The position numbers and the translations under genes are program-made. Source: Lycorma delicatula (Eukaryota > Arthropoda > Insecta > Hemiptera > Fulgoridae). From it: a DNA stretch of 64,000 bases. Below are positions 53,941-64,000 of this stretch, piece after piece (the first letter of the stretch is position 1; each line of letters opens with the position of its first letter). Below the pieces are notes generated by a model that saw only the letters and a program-made list of their open reading frames with translations, was not told the origin of the DNA and ran no database searches. Location: positions 12,686,522-12,750,521 of the forward strand of contig NC_134465.1 in NCBI RefSeq assembly GCF_047948215.1, written 5' to 3'.

Positions 53941-54057
53941 TGTAGGGCACAGGCTACATACGCCATAACATCTGTGGAACCTTTTAGCGAACCCAACACT
54001 TTGTTTGTAAATGGGATTACTCCCCTAACCAAAAGAAAAAAAAAGGGGGATGGATTT

Positions 54058-55384
54058 AGGCATGGGTTCTTACATTATGATTTGCTTTTGAAATAAATTT
54101 ACCAGAGTTTATTAAAGTGTAACAATAATAATTTGAATTGTAAATAAAACGGGACAAATAATAATTATAATAGATATTACAAATGATTGTTTAAAGATAT
54201 TCTTAAATGTAAAAATATTTAAAAAATTTACTTTTTTTATATTTTTACATCAATAATTTTGTTTTTGTTTCAAAAATAAGTAGTGTTTTTCAAGAAAAAA
54301 AAAACAGTTTTTGAATATTTACAGTATTTTACAAGTAATCTCTTCAAAATATTCTCATTCCCATTGTTCATGTTCTCTCAACGTCATTTCTACTTTATGA
54401 AGCAGTTCTGGAATACACTTTTTGAAATAGATTTTAGGGTATGTTTTGATAATCTTGTATGAATTCTTGAATCATATCTATGGCTGAATGGCAATTGAAA
54501 TTGTCATTAAAAGAAAATTGTCTCTTTGACAGTTTTCTGACCCGCTGTGACGACAGACTTTGCTTCTAGATTGTATGCACACGCCCGTGTTTATCAACCC
54601 TTATGAAAAAATTTGTTAAAATTATAGCTGTGTTTTATACCTCAAAATTATTTAAACGTGTAGAATAAACATTGCTACATATTCTGAAACATAATTTATG
54701 ATGTATTATAACATTGCAACCCTTAGAAACCACCCTAATGACAAAAAAAATTAGTTTTCAACAATTTAAAATGTTTTAATGGTGTATTTATAGTGAATTA
54801 TAAACTATTTACAGTTGTTAATGTAATTTATAATTTATTGCTTGCAATTTTTAGAAGATCCTGAAAATAAATATTCTTTTGTTAATTACACTAAAAATAC
54901 TGATTTTCTCATAAGATTAGTCTAAAAAATTTATCCGAGTTTAAGGTATTAATAGAAAAAAAAAAGAAAAAAAAAACAGTTAATAACTAACAATATTTTA
55001 ATTATTTAAAGTATTAATTTCAGTAAACAGCACAAAAATATGTATAATTCCAAAACTGAGTATAATTTGTAATGAGAATTATCTCAATATCATAAACGCG
55101 CAGCGTTGTTATTAATAATTATTGCGTTCTTGCATTTGCAATTATGTCTCTTAAATATCCAGCAATTTAAAAATAGTGTCTATAAGTGAATTATGAAAAT
55201 ATTAAACGTATATAACAGTTACTTGAAAAAATACATTATAGAATTTATAATGAATTTTATTTAATACTGTGTATTTACCTTTTTATCCGCCTTACTACCA
55301 ATTTTGCTGTATAGTCAAAATTGCTAGTCGGCAACTGTATAAAGGACTTTTTGGACTGGCTTTATTTGACTTATTAGAGCATTT
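54058..55384. other. AT-rich intergenic, nothing recognised
   Basis: 1.3 kb with many A- and T-runs and no convincing frame. Confidence 0.55.
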
Positions 55385-56075
55385 TATTTGGGGTGGCTGT
55401 GCGATTTTGTAAAATATGTTTTGTTACGAACATTGTTGTTTTTCAATTGTTAATAAATGCCCCTAAGAAAAATATGACGTTAATTAGGCGAAATCTCGAG
55501 ATACTGAGGGTTCCCTTGCTCTACAGTCTCAATTCCAATACCTTTTTCTAAATGTTATAAATGTTTCTAGAATAAAAGTAAATGTATTACATTTTTAATT
55601 AAATTGCCTATCAACAAACAAACCTACTGAAATATTTTTAAATTTCTAAGATAAACTTCATTCTTTTCTTACTCGTATACCGGTAACGATAAAGGAGGTA
55701 AAAGACTATTTAAAAATGATCGAAAAATTGGTTATCTTTTTGTTCTATTATCTGTATAGATATTTAGATTTACGATCAAGTGATAAAAAATATATTTATT
55801 AAATAGATACATTTTTTACCGCTTGATCGTAAGTTTACTAAAAGTTTTTGAACTACAATACATTTAAAAACGTTTGAAATTTTACTTACTTTGGTTTTTG
55901 AATATTTAGATCTTTTTAATAGATATATATTGTTCTACCCGACTGTAATTTCTTTCAAATTTTTAATGATAATTGCAGAAATTACATTCAGAAGCGTGGC
56001 GCCCGTATTTTTAATAATCCAATACTTTTGATATTTGTTTATAAAAAAATATGTGCAATGGCTCATCGTCAAAGC
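55385..56075 (-). repeat. Interspersed repeat family A, copy 3 (longest)
   Basis: On the minus strand it joins parts seen separately at 2420-2952, 3330-3610 and 4693-4830: GATGAGCCATTGCACATAT, CCACGCTTCTGAATGTAATT, AGTCGGGTAGAACAATAT, CGTTACCGGTATACG, GTTTGTTTGTTGATAGGC and GAGACTGTAGAGCAAGGG. It therefore gives the element's order, about 690 bp. No coding capacity recognised. Confidence 0.75.
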
Positions 56076-56574
56076 CACTGACTTCATGAAAAAAGTAATT
56101 CAAGATCGGGTTCAAAATTTGCTTTAAAATTCGGTTATAAACTATACCATGCTGTTATGCCTTAATGGTGTTTTTGGGGAGGGGTTATAGTCGGTGAAAG
56201 CCCGACTCTACTATATATACGGGCATACGGTGGCTGGTAGAGCTTTCCACACGCACGCAGTAAATTTAAAAAAAAAACTAAATAAGTAAATTACAAACAT
56301 TAGAAACTCGAGATTCAGGAAATTAAAAGAGTATCAAAATTTAAATATCTCTGAGTAGTAATAAGTATATATATGTATATATGTGTTTTCCATAAAATTT
56401 ACATTAACGGCTTGACTTACTGCGATGAGAACCCAAATGACTCCATGTAATTAATACTAAGTGAAGTGTCACCTATTGAAACGTCACCTAGTGTTAGTAA
56501 CATTTTACTATTAACAAATTTTACTAGTCCTACTGTCTTAAGAAAGTAATATAATTATTTTTTTTGGCCCTAGG

Positions 56575-56945
56575 ATGTGAGATCCCAAATAGTAACGGGA
56601 TAATATAATACTAATCCATTTTCAAAAATCTGATGTGGACACCATATGACTTCCTTGTACGCCTATTAAATTACATTTACACGTTTTTAAAAGTACATAA
56701 AAGTTCATTTCATTCAAAACTTCTTATATTTTTTATTTAATTATTCATCGTAAAAACGTTTTTAAATTGAGAGGTTAATAATTATCAATAAATCAATATA
56801 TTTAAATTTAAAAAAAGTTAAAAGTTAAATTAAAATAAAAAGGAGATGAAGTCTGATTCGAACCGATGTGCCTTCTCCTTATAAAATCCAAATATTTCAT
56901 TAATTAAATATTTATTTGGCTATAACTCGGGAACCGATGAAAATA
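56575..56945 (-). repeat. Interspersed repeat family B, copy 2
   Basis: The reverse complement has GAAGGCACATCGGTTCGAATC, ATATTGATTTATTGATAATTA and TTTAATAGGCGTACAAGGAAG as in 7922-8250. Confidence 0.75.
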
Positions 56946-57310
56946 AGTACCGCTTTTGATATATCGTTGAAAATCTCTCGATGAGAACTTATTACTGCAG
57001 TTAAGAAAAAGTCCAAAATCTAATTTTTTGGAAATTTTTGGTCAAGTCCATTTCGAGTTAATCGAGATACGTAAATACGTACACTCGTCACGCCGAAACT
57101 AGTCAAAATGGATTCAGGGAACGTCATAGAATTTATATTTCTGTTGAAATCTAGAAACCGAAATTTTTCGTTATCATAATATTTCCTTTACTTCGTCAAA
57201 GAAATAAAAAAGTTAAAAAAATATATATCTGTATGAAGTCGGATTCAAATCGACGTGTGCGTGGTTACGGATCCGATACGTTCTCAATTACACCACATAA
57301 CTACTTGATC
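56946..57310. repeat. Probable repeat with tRNA-like text
   Basis: ATAACTCGGGAACCGATGAAAATAAG, AATACGTACACTCGTCACG and GAAGTCGGATTCAAATCGACG have the look of multicopy insect repeats; the last resembles a B-box region. No second full copy in the window. Confidence 0.3.
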
Positions 57311-57477
57311 GACTTGAAACAAAATTGATAAATAAACTAATATAAAATTGCCATCGGACACCACAAAAAACGTGAAGCCATGTGGTGTCACCGCAATGCA
57401 ATTGTGCGACTGTCCACTTTATTAAAGATTGGAGAATCGTATCTCACTTTCAAATGAAATGCAGCAAAAAATGTTTA

Positions 57478-57535
57478 TATATAATTTAATAGGCGCATAA
57501 GGACGTCGTCATACGGTGTACACGACCGATTTTTT
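57478..57535 (+). repeat. Family B fragment
   Basis: AATTTAATAGGCGCATAAGGACG followed by GGTGTACACGACCGATTTTTT matches the 3' part of 7922-8250 in the same orientation. Confidence 0.55.
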
Positions 57536-57594
57536 ATATTTAGTATCTTCATGTTTTTACCGTAATATTATTTCACGTGTGTATTTTATAATTA

Positions 57595-57705
57595 ATCTTG
57601 TATTTTGTGAAGCTGCTCTGATCAAGGTTTACTGCGGTTTCCCTTGATCCATCCACACAAATGCTGGGGCAGTTGCATATTTACCCGTTCTCTGATCGGT
57701 TTATT
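57595..57705 (-). repeat. Interspersed repeat family D, copy 2
   Basis: The reverse complement has TGGATGGATCAAGGGAAACC and CACAAAATACAAGATT as in 25930-26065. Confidence 0.5.
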
Positions 57706-58520
57706 CAGTGCGTTCGGAAAGTTTCTGTATGCTGGAATCACGGAAGCGTAATGACGAAACTTTCTTTGTAATTTTATTTCATTATTTTATATAAATGGAC
57801 AGCTTATAACAAAACGGGAACTGTTTATAAAAGGCGTTTAAAATGAACTCCTCCAACACGTTTGGATATATTTTCAAATACTTTACCCTGCTGATATACT
57901 GGAATGTTTCGTACGTATGCCGTTATTGCGGTTTTATTTCATCAATCGTGCGTGGTCTGTTGCGATGCGATGCTTGTTTCACTGCCCCCCGTAGAAAGTA
58001 ATCAGGGGAAATCAGTCTGGATGATCATGTAGGGCACAAACTCCTCAAAATGATTCCTTCACCAGGGAAGTTTCGTAAAAACGTCATTGACCTGCTAGCT
58101 TTCTTTTATTTTTTATTTTTCCTGTTTAGCCTCCGGTAACTACCGTTTAGATAATTCTTCAGAGGATGAATGAGGATGATATGTATGAGTGTAAATGAAG
58201 TGTAGTCTTGTAGATTCTCAGTTCGACCGTTCCTGATATGTGTGGTTTATTGAAACCCAACCACCAAAGAACACCGGTATCCACGATCTAGTATTCAAAT
58301 CCGTGTAAAATAACTGGCTTTACTAGGACTTGAACGCTGTAACTCTCGACTTCCAAATCAGCTGATTTGGGAAGACGCGTTAACCACTAGACCAACCCGG
58401 TGGGTTTGACCTGCTAGCTATGTGCGCTGTGGCTACACGTTATTGTAAGCAACCGTGACTGATTTCTAGTTCTGTTAACTGAATAATGAAGTTCGTTAAA
58501 ACAGCACTTCGCAAAACGGA
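57706..58520 (-). pseudogene. Tc1/mariner-like transposase relic, split by a SINE
   Basis: CAGTGCGTTCGGAAAGTTTC at 57706 looks like a transposon terminus. On the minus strand ATAHIARQ (near 58440 and across the SINE), RNHFEEFVPYMIIQTDFP-like text, LITFYGGQ (for LDFFLWG) and NRPRTIDEIKPQ match the second-to-third catalytic region and C-terminus of the same broad transposase group as 10833-12720. Multiple shifts. The SINE at 58101-58405 interrupts it. Confidence 0.55.
58087..58419 (-). mobile_element. SINE-A, full length with perfect 14-bp TSD
   Basis: TTGACCTGCTAGCT lies at 58087-58100 and 58406-58419. The minus-strand body starts ACCCACCGGGTTGGTCTAGTGG, has GTTCAAGTCC and AAATCAGCTGATTT, and ends GGCTAAACAGGAAAAAT. 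The tail carries an extra ATCATCCTCATTCATCCTCTG duplication also seen at 51256-51443 and 16984-17169. The perfect TSD suggests a young copy. Confidence 0.95.
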
Positions 58521-58532
58521 TCATTATTACGA

Positions 58533-58558
58533 GTATATATATATATATATATATATAC
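58533..58558. repeat. (TA)n microsatellite
   Basis: About 12 TA units between the transposase relic and the helicase relic. Confidence 0.85.
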
Positions 58559-58574
58559 TGAAATAATACATTTC

Positions 58575-59190
58575 AGTAAGAACAGACTTTGGCAGAGACG
58601 GCTCTCATGTAATACAACCAAAACCCTTGAATTTCCTGTCCCGTACTCCTACGGAACTACTGAACGTCGAATGCTGCCATTAATTTTATCATGGGAATCA
58701 ACCGTCCATGAAATACAAGGCAGAACTGTCGATTAACCCACCGAGTCGGTCTAGTGTTGAACGCGTCTTCCCAAATCAGCTGATTTGGAAGTCGAGAGTT
58801 CAAGCGTTCAAGTCCTAAGTAAAGTCAGTTATTTTTACACGGACTCGAAATACTAGATCGTGGATACCGGTGTTCTTCGGCGGTTGGGTTTCAATTAACT
58901 ACACATCTCAGGAACGGTCGACCTGAGACTGTACAAGACTTTACTTAATTTACATTCATACATGTCATCCTCTGAAGTATTATTTGAAAGGTAATTTCCG
59001 GAAGCTAAACTGGAAAAAGAAAGAAGGACTGTACATTACGTAATTGTTTATCGGGGTCCAAATCTCTTTGTTGAATGTCAAGCAAATGTCAGGCTTAGCC
59101 GAATTAGATCTCTCGATGGACTTGGGATCGAAGAATTGGACAACTCCAAATTAACACAGGAAGAAGACTTTGTAATAATAATGCATTTTC
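58575..59190 (+). pseudogene. PIF1-like helicase relic (Helitron type), split by a SINE
   Basis: VRTDFGRDGSHVIQP, then after a frameshift EFPVPYSYGTTERRMLPLI and LSWESTVHEIQGRTVD up to 58734. After the SINE the frame resumes as VIVYRGPNLFVECQANVRLS then RIRSLDGLGIEELDNSKLT. The consecutive blocks LPL.LSWA.T.HK.QG.T and Y..LSR.RSLDGL.I..LD are the C-terminal helicase motifs of PIF1-like proteins, widely carried by Helitrons. Only the last ~110 codons are present, with one frameshift besides the SINE. Confidence 0.82.
58725..59038 (+). mobile_element. SINE-A, full length, inside the helicase relic
   Basis: The body 58736-59027 runs from ACCCACCGAGTCGGTCTAGTG to CTAAACTGGAAAAAGAAAGA. ACTGTCGATTA (58725-58735) and ACTGTACATTA (59028-59038) form an 11-bp TSD with two mismatches and fall between TVD and the resumed helicase frame. 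Confidence 0.92.
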
Positions 59191-59329
59191 AAAAAAGGAT
59201 CGATGAGAAATCTTTTATTAAAACACAAAAAAAAGTTTGTTGAAAATTGTGGTTAATTAAGGAAATGAAATAGAAACTTCACTATTTCGTTACTTTGTAT
59301 AGTAAATGTTTGATTGAATATTTTTTTAA

Positions 59330-59359
59330 TATACCCAGCAATGCTTCGCTGTTGCTAGA
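59330..59359 (+). other. Possible Helitron 3' end
   Basis: AGCAATGCTTCGCTGTTGCT can form a short imperfect hairpin and is followed directly by AG, so the string ends CTAG at 59355-59358. Helitrons end with a hairpin plus CTRR. It lies about 160 bp downstream of the helicase stop, as expected for a Helitron end. Confidence 0.4.
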
Positions 59360-59564
59360 TTTGAGTATATTAAATGAAAACGATTGAAAGTTTGATAAAA
59401 CATTAACAAAATGAACGTTACAGAACTTTACAAAATTTCACTTTATACTTTTTCTCTATTTCCCTTTTCCCCTATTTTCTCTTTTCCTTTTTCCCGCACA
59501 TAAATCGGGTCGGGTTCAAAATTACATACCGATTGTATAAATCGTCACAACTATACTCTCCAAA

Positions 59565-59695
59565 AAATGCTCCCGTTAAAACCCATCAGGGCTAAGAACG
59601 GGGCGGGGGTGTGGCAACCGGAAGCGTAACAACGCGGGTGTCTCATCCCCTCCGGGGTTGGGAAGTCCACAAAATGACAGTAACCGTTTTTTAAA
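59565..59695 (+). mobile_element. Probable LINE 3'-end repeat, family E
   Basis: AAAACCCATCAGGGCTAAG, GGGCGGGGGTGTGGCAACCGG and GCGGGTGTCTCATCCCCTCCGG match 24370-24520 and, inverted, 16300-16420. GC-rich in an AT-rich setting. The end ACAAAATGAC may be its A-rich terminus. Confidence 0.45.
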
Positions 59696-60275
59696 ACGGT
59701 TATAATTCCAAAAAATAGTTCAATATAATTATTCTAACTTTAATGAGCTTTTTATCTTATAGAATTTTAATCAACTTTCCTGACAGATCACACGATATAA
59801 AATTATTTTAAATTTGCTGGCCCGTCTAGTCAGAATTTGAACCCTCGGGGCTCAGGTCAGTCCGGATGAATCCCGGAGCCAACTCACGGGCTCGGGACGT
59901 ACTTTATGGCCGCAGAGCACGCCGCTGGCCATTGTCTTCTACCCTGACGGCACCATACCCTGGATCCCCGCACTGTACGTTACTCTCATAGTTGTGAAAA
60001 TATAATTATATTATTCAGGCTTTATAGAAACCTGAAAAAGATACCAAATTACGAAAGATAGAATAATAGTAACTATGGTAACCAGAAATTTTAAGTCGAA
60101 AGCCTATATAATAAGTAAAATGAAAAAAAATACGGTTTACGAGGTATTTCATTTTTTATTTCATCTACAAAACCGAGCTGTTTGAAATAATATTTGAACT
60201 AATGTTTTTTTTTTGCTTGATGAAATTCACTACAGAAACTCTTATTTTGGTTATGAATAAGAAATGTGATTTTTG
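59696..60275. other. Intergenic; GC-rich patch 59815-59990 unrecognised
   Basis: 59815-59990 (GGCCCGTCTAGTCAGAATTTG...GGCACCATACCC) differs in composition from its flanks and may be a retrotransposon fragment. No frame is recognised. Confidence 0.4.
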
Positions 60276-60368
60276 CAGCGCGTAAAAAATATTATGCCTG
60301 ACCGGAATTCGAAGCCAGGAACTCCGAACGAAAGACAGAGACGCTACCACTCGCGCCAGAGAACCCCA
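60276..60368 (-). mobile_element. SINE-B head fragment
   Basis: Minus strand: GCGCGAGTGGTAGCGTCTC (A box) and CTTCGAATTCCGGTCAGGCAT (B-box region) as in 13876-14020. The tail is absent. The 68-codon minus-strand frame over it is a shadow. Confidence 0.7.
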
Positions 60369-60764
60369 CAATCAATTTCATTTCCTTATATTATAAAATC
60401 TGTTTGTAAGTGTTAATTTTAACGCAATTTTTTTTTTTATATTGTAAAATATTAAAACCGAGCAAATCTTTTGTTTTTATTTGTTTTAATTCTTTAGCAA
60501 ACAAAAAAATATTCATGTAGCATTTTATCGACCTGGATAATTCGTTTTCATTATTAAAAATGATATCAATTTATAACTAAATCGGATGATTACCGTACAT
60601 TAATTTTAGAAGTAAATCTAAACTACTTATATTAAAATCCGCTTGTACAGCCAACTTATCGATTGATTCTGAATCGATAGTCGAAATCTATCAAGATCGA
60701 TAGTTACAATTTATCGATTCAACTACCATCCTAAAGATGTTACCTTTGCATTATATATAGAACT
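60369..60764. other. AT-rich intergenic, nothing recognised
   Basis: ATCGATAG and TATCGAT-type motifs recur near 60660-60720 (local repeats). No gene. Confidence 0.5.
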
Positions 60765-61040
60765 ATTCCATATATAAAATTAATGTTTGTTTGATTGTCC
60801 CATATGCACTCCTATACCGTTCATTGGATTGCGATGAAATTTTGGTGAGTTGTACGCACGCCCGCAAAGGTTTTTGAATTGATTTGGCCCGCTAAGTGGC
60901 GCCGGGGTCGAGATATTTCGGAAAATTGTATTTACAGTCCAATTTGCCTCATATTTTTCGAAAACGACAAACTGTTGGTCGACACACAATTAACCCTATG
61001 TAACCATATAGTGCGTGCGAAGGACGACGGGAATGCTAGT
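60765..61040 (+). mobile_element. Possible non-autonomous Helitron-like element
   Basis: It starts ATATATAAAATTAATGTTTGTTTG, has CATTGGATTGCGATGAAATTTTGG inside, and ends GCGTGCGAAGGACGACGGGAATGCTAG before T. The CTAG end before T and the GC-rich terminal segment resemble insect Helitron 3' ends. The 5' end is a guess, and no autonomous partner is seen apart from the helicase relic at 58575-59190. Confidence 0.35.
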
Positions 61041-61904
61041 ATAAAATAACCCGACTTACGTCGCTGCGTAAAATGTCACCGATGTATGACGTCGGGAAAT
61101 AAGTTTAATTAATTAAAGTTGCACATTTTTGAGAACTCGGTTGAACCGTTGCAAGTTTAAGAAAAGCGCATAATAAAAATAAGTTTTCTTTGCTTATGTA
61201 CTTACGGGAAGGTAATTTTTAATATTATTTCTAAAGAAAACTAAATATAAATTGAAGTACAAAATTTATCTGATAATTTTTATATTTTAACGTATAAGTG
61301 AGCAGTTCTGAAGCAATTTCAAATTATTTTATCGTATCGCAAGGCATTTATTTTTCGCCGAACAAAACAACTGTAGTAAATCATAAATAAATCCTAATGG
61401 CCTAAAAATAATAATAACAATAATGTGATTTGACCACCCCCCCCCCCCCCGAATTTATTTTGTATATAATAGTGTAATTGAGGGTACAAATTAAAATAAA
61501 GGACTATAAATTTTCTAGCCGAATTTATTCGAAATGTATAAGAAATTTTACAGTGCAATAAATTCATTAAATTAAAAGCTGAACCTTAGATTTACGTCTT
61601 TAATTTTCTCTTCCGTTCTTGCTATTTTTATTAAATTATTCCTTTTTTGATTGTCATTAGCTTAAATTGTATTACAGACCTACCGTTACAATGCACATAG
61701 CGGTCGTAAAATTGAGATTATATATATATAGGTGATTCAGGAGGAAGGAAACATAATTTAAGAATTGATTATACAGCTTGAAATAAGCAAAAATATTCAC
61801 ACAAAATTAATATAGTGGCTTCTAGGTCAGCCTGTCTTAGGTTTAATTCCTGACAAGGGTTCAAAATTTTTTCGCTTAGGCTTGTCACCCGTTGACAAGC
61901 AGCA
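61041..61904. other. Intergenic with poly-C tract
   Basis: A run of 14 C lies at 61437-61450. Otherwise AT-rich and unrecognised. Confidence 0.55.
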
Positions 61905-62200
61905 CGTTATACTAAGTAATATATCGAATTCGTTTAAAATTCCAACTATTCTTTGGATAAGGACCTAAAACTTATTTAAGCAAAGTTTTTTGATATCGCC
62001 AACCGTTGACCCGGGACGTGAAAGAAATCGAGTTCGAAGACAAAAAAATCATTCCTTCCGTAATAGGCGTAGTATCGAATCGGTTTAAAGTGGTCGTTAG
62101 TTCTGTAAACATTTCGTAAAACGTTAGATATGACCAACCCTTACGGCAAGGGATGACCAAAATATTGCTGGAACGGTAAGAAGATGGGGTTTGTCGTATC
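61905..62200 (+). repeat. Interspersed repeat family C, copy 2 (unbroken)
   Basis: CGTTTAAAATTCCAACTATTC, AGGACCTAAAACTTA, TCGAAGACAAAAAAATCAT and TGACCAACCCTTACGGCAAG align with 32195-32246 plus 32816-33075. It shows where the SINE entered the other copy. The 102-codon minus-strand frame is not conserved. Confidence 0.7.
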
Positions 62201-62775
62201 GAGTAAATTTGAAGTAAAATAATTTTAGGACGGTATCTCAGAATGGATTTGACAACAAGCTTTGACGTGGTGATATGCAAAATTATGTGAAAGTCAAATT
62301 AAAAAACTTAATTTTATTCAAATTAAAAATTTGATGTTTTTGACAATTATTTCTTATGCGTGATGAATGGCAACTTTCATTTAGTTGTAAATGAAAGACA
62401 TCAGAATGATGTTAATAAACAATGGGCAACGTTAAATAAAATGACTTTTTTATCATTAAACATCGAAAAATAATAATATATTTTTTTATATGAGTTTCTA
62501 CAACTTGAGGTGTACTGTGACCGTTTTTGAAATTAGCGGTAAAAAATGTTTAACAGCCGAAATACGGCAAGGGTTTACTTAAGCTAATGTTTTTGTGAAA
62601 AAATTGTTGTTTTGCTATGACCTTTAAAATGTTGTCGTAACCTTATCCTAAACTTTGGTCCTTCTGATGCGTATAATCAAAGTTGTTGCCGTGACTCGAG
62701 TCTGCTTTGATGTTTAAACCGGTGTCAACTGGTTACCTTACCCGATGTTGAATTTAAGAATTCAAAAAAAGCCTT
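62201..62775. other. AT-rich intergenic, nothing recognised
   Basis: No gene or repeat landmark. Confidence 0.5.
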
Positions 62776-62817
62776 CTGTTAAAGCCTTAGTCGGTAAGCC
62801 GACTAAGGCTTTAACAG
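62776..62817. repeat. Perfect 19-bp hairpin
   Basis: CTGTTAAAGCCTTAGTCGG and CCGACTAAGGCTTTAACAG flank the 4-base loop TAAG. It lies just upstream of the GC-richer LINE 5' region. Its AAAGCC...GGCTTT core recalls the family E hairpin at 24382-24405. Confidence 0.75.
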
Positions 62818-62859
62818 CATCTGTGTGAAAAGCGGGGAGCGTTCGTGATTTATTCGTTT

Positions 62860-64000
62860 TTGCCGAGTTCCTTCTTGGTATCTGCTGTTTGATTTAGACA
62901 TGCACCTACCTCTGAAAGGGCCTTGTAAATCGATCGAGTTTTTGTTTTACAAGGCACGTGGTGAAGAAGAGGTAACGACAGCTAGTGTAAATACCCTGTA
63001 ACGAGCAACGGTTCGCCATGGTAGGGCGGCGAGCTCTACCTGGGCTTGCGCTAGGACTGTCTGGACTAATCACTGTGGATACTACCTGCATACGCTCTTT
63101 TCAGAGCGTTTTTTCGTAATTGCATGCTCTTGGGTAAACTATCCAGCAGCGGCTAAGAGGTGCGAAATGTGACATGAGGACAATCAGGCCTCCGGCTGTT
63201 CGTATCTCGCTGCGTACCGTTATCGCATTTAAGGCTTGTCTGACAAAGTATTAGGTGTCAGAGTGTAAGTAGATAGATTAGTTTTGCTTATTCTAATTAG
63301 TTAGGGATGCACTGGCGAAGAGATCGGTTGTATAATCTGAAGAGTCTTATGGGAAAACTCAGGCGGGTTAGAAAGCAAGAGGATGTCGGGAGGGGAGTAG
63401 AGGATGTTAAAGTCTTCTCCTGTGATGACGAATGCTAATCTAGGCAGGCGAATACGTCCACCGGGATACCAAAAATCAGGCTGAATAGTGATTTCGTTAA
63501 GTTAAAGCTGGTGGCAGTTAATTCTCCCACTAGTAGCATAATTTCAGTAACAATGTGAGCAGTTGTTGGATTTCCTGAAGGCATTCGAAGCGCCTCTCCA
63601 GCGGTTCGCAGACGAGTGATATCGAGGCTTAACGAGTAGGGAAATGTTCTCTGCTTTGCCGAACGGATTTAAGACGCTTGCCTCTAAACCAATTGAAGTC
63701 AAGGAGGTTGTAGTTAAAGGAAAGAGACAGTGTCCGTCCCGGTATCAGCGCCCAGCACTTGTGCTTATTAAGGCAAAGCGGAAACTCAACGCTGCCTTAA
63801 AGGCAGCGGCAGGCAAGCGACCAGAAGTCATATTCATAAACAGGAAAGAGGACTCCACAAAAATAATGAAGAAGGAGTTTCAGGCTGCCCTCCAGGCCAA
63901 TTTGAAAATTAAGAACATAAAGAATAGTAGGAAAGGTCCGGTTGTCACAGCGGATGACAAAGAGACAGAGTCGTTTCAGAATCTGTCGTTAGTAAAAGGC
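62860..64000 (+). mobile_element. R1-like LINE, 5' part, running off the window
   Basis: From about 62860 the composition becomes GC-richer with a UTR-like stretch. At 63560-64000 one frame reads QLLDFLKAFEAPLQRFADE, stop, YRGLTSREMFSALPNGFKTL, then open to the edge through VVVKGKRQCPSRYQRPALVL, IKAKRKLNAALKAAAG and EVIFINRKEDSTKIMKKEF. The basic, helical character and position fit an ORF1 gag-like protein as at 51826-53834, but the sequence is different. The nucleic-acid-binding end and ORF2 would lie beyond 64000. Family assignment is tentative. Confidence 0.5.

Larger units (their letters stand above)
51456..54045 (+). mobile_element. R1-like LINE lacking most of ORF2
   Basis: A T-rich 5' UTR (51456-51825), a broken ORF1 (51826-53834), the first ~20 codons of ORF2, then a short 3' region ending in A-rich CCAAAAGAAAAAAAAAGG. 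The flanking 12-mers AGGGATGGATTT (51444-51455) and GGGGATGGATTT (54046-54057) look like its TSD. If so, the nearly ORF2-less form may have inserted as such, like half-LINEs in other animals. Confidence 0.75.

Noticed and set aside
61972..62280. 102-codon minus-strand frame
   Set aside because: It lies in repeat family C; the frame is not kept in the copy at 32195-33075.

Overview
This window is AT-rich, repeat-dominated DNA from an animal genome, almost certainly an insect. It has one intron-split host gene with GT/AG junctions. It carries Tc1/mariner and hAT transposons, RTE-like and R1-like LINEs, tRNA-derived SINEs, a PIF1/Helitron relic and a satellite array. This density and mix fits a large, transposon-rich insect genome; a hemipteran is my guess, not something the sequence proves. 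No bacterial, plasmid or phage features are present.

Layout. 1-2419 is the edge of a satellite array of about 93-bp monomers, with traces of an 8-monomer higher-order repeat. 2420-8250 holds several interspersed repeats, SINEs and an RTE-like LINE copy with clear target-site duplications (TSDs). 8830-18500 is a nest of insertions: a full SINE, a decayed Tc1/mariner-type transposase split by a non-autonomous hAT, a MITE split by a LINE tail, and a mariner-like element with perfect 30-bp terminal inverted repeats (TIRs) that itself holds a SINE. 19188-20607 is a second, much fresher RTE-like LINE, 5' truncated with one nonsense codon. 20950-25140 holds decayed mariners, one split by about 2 kb of foreign sequence that includes an unusual array of 22-bp palindromes.

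The only recognisable host gene is an alpha/beta-hydrolase of the epoxide hydrolase (EPHX4-like) type on the + strand. Five exons at 28833-45466 join in frame to give 293 residues with the complete catalytic set; the N-terminal exon(s) are not visible. Its introns are packed with transposons, mostly antisense to the gene. They include a roughly 1-kb foldback whose two arms would form a long hairpin in the pre-mRNA.

Downstream of the gene lie hAT and mariner relics (47-49 kb), a second MITE copy (49.8-50.2 kb), and a SINE and an ORF1-only R1-like LINE abutting at the same 12-bp target sequence (51.2-54.1 kb). Then come inverted copies of repeats seen in the first 8 kb (55.4-57.5 kb), a transposase relic and a PIF1-helicase relic each split by a SINE with its own TSD (57.7-59.4 kb), a Helitron-like end, and the 5' part of another R1-like LINE running off the right edge.

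Nothing here looks like a cooperating gene cluster. The interest lies in the mobile-element biology: two SINE families with different tRNA-like heads but one shared tail, nested insertions datable by TSDs, long foldbacks, and a possible hammerhead-ribozyme remnant at 18.2 kb. All calls come from reading the sequence by eye; family names rest on motif recognition and were not searched.
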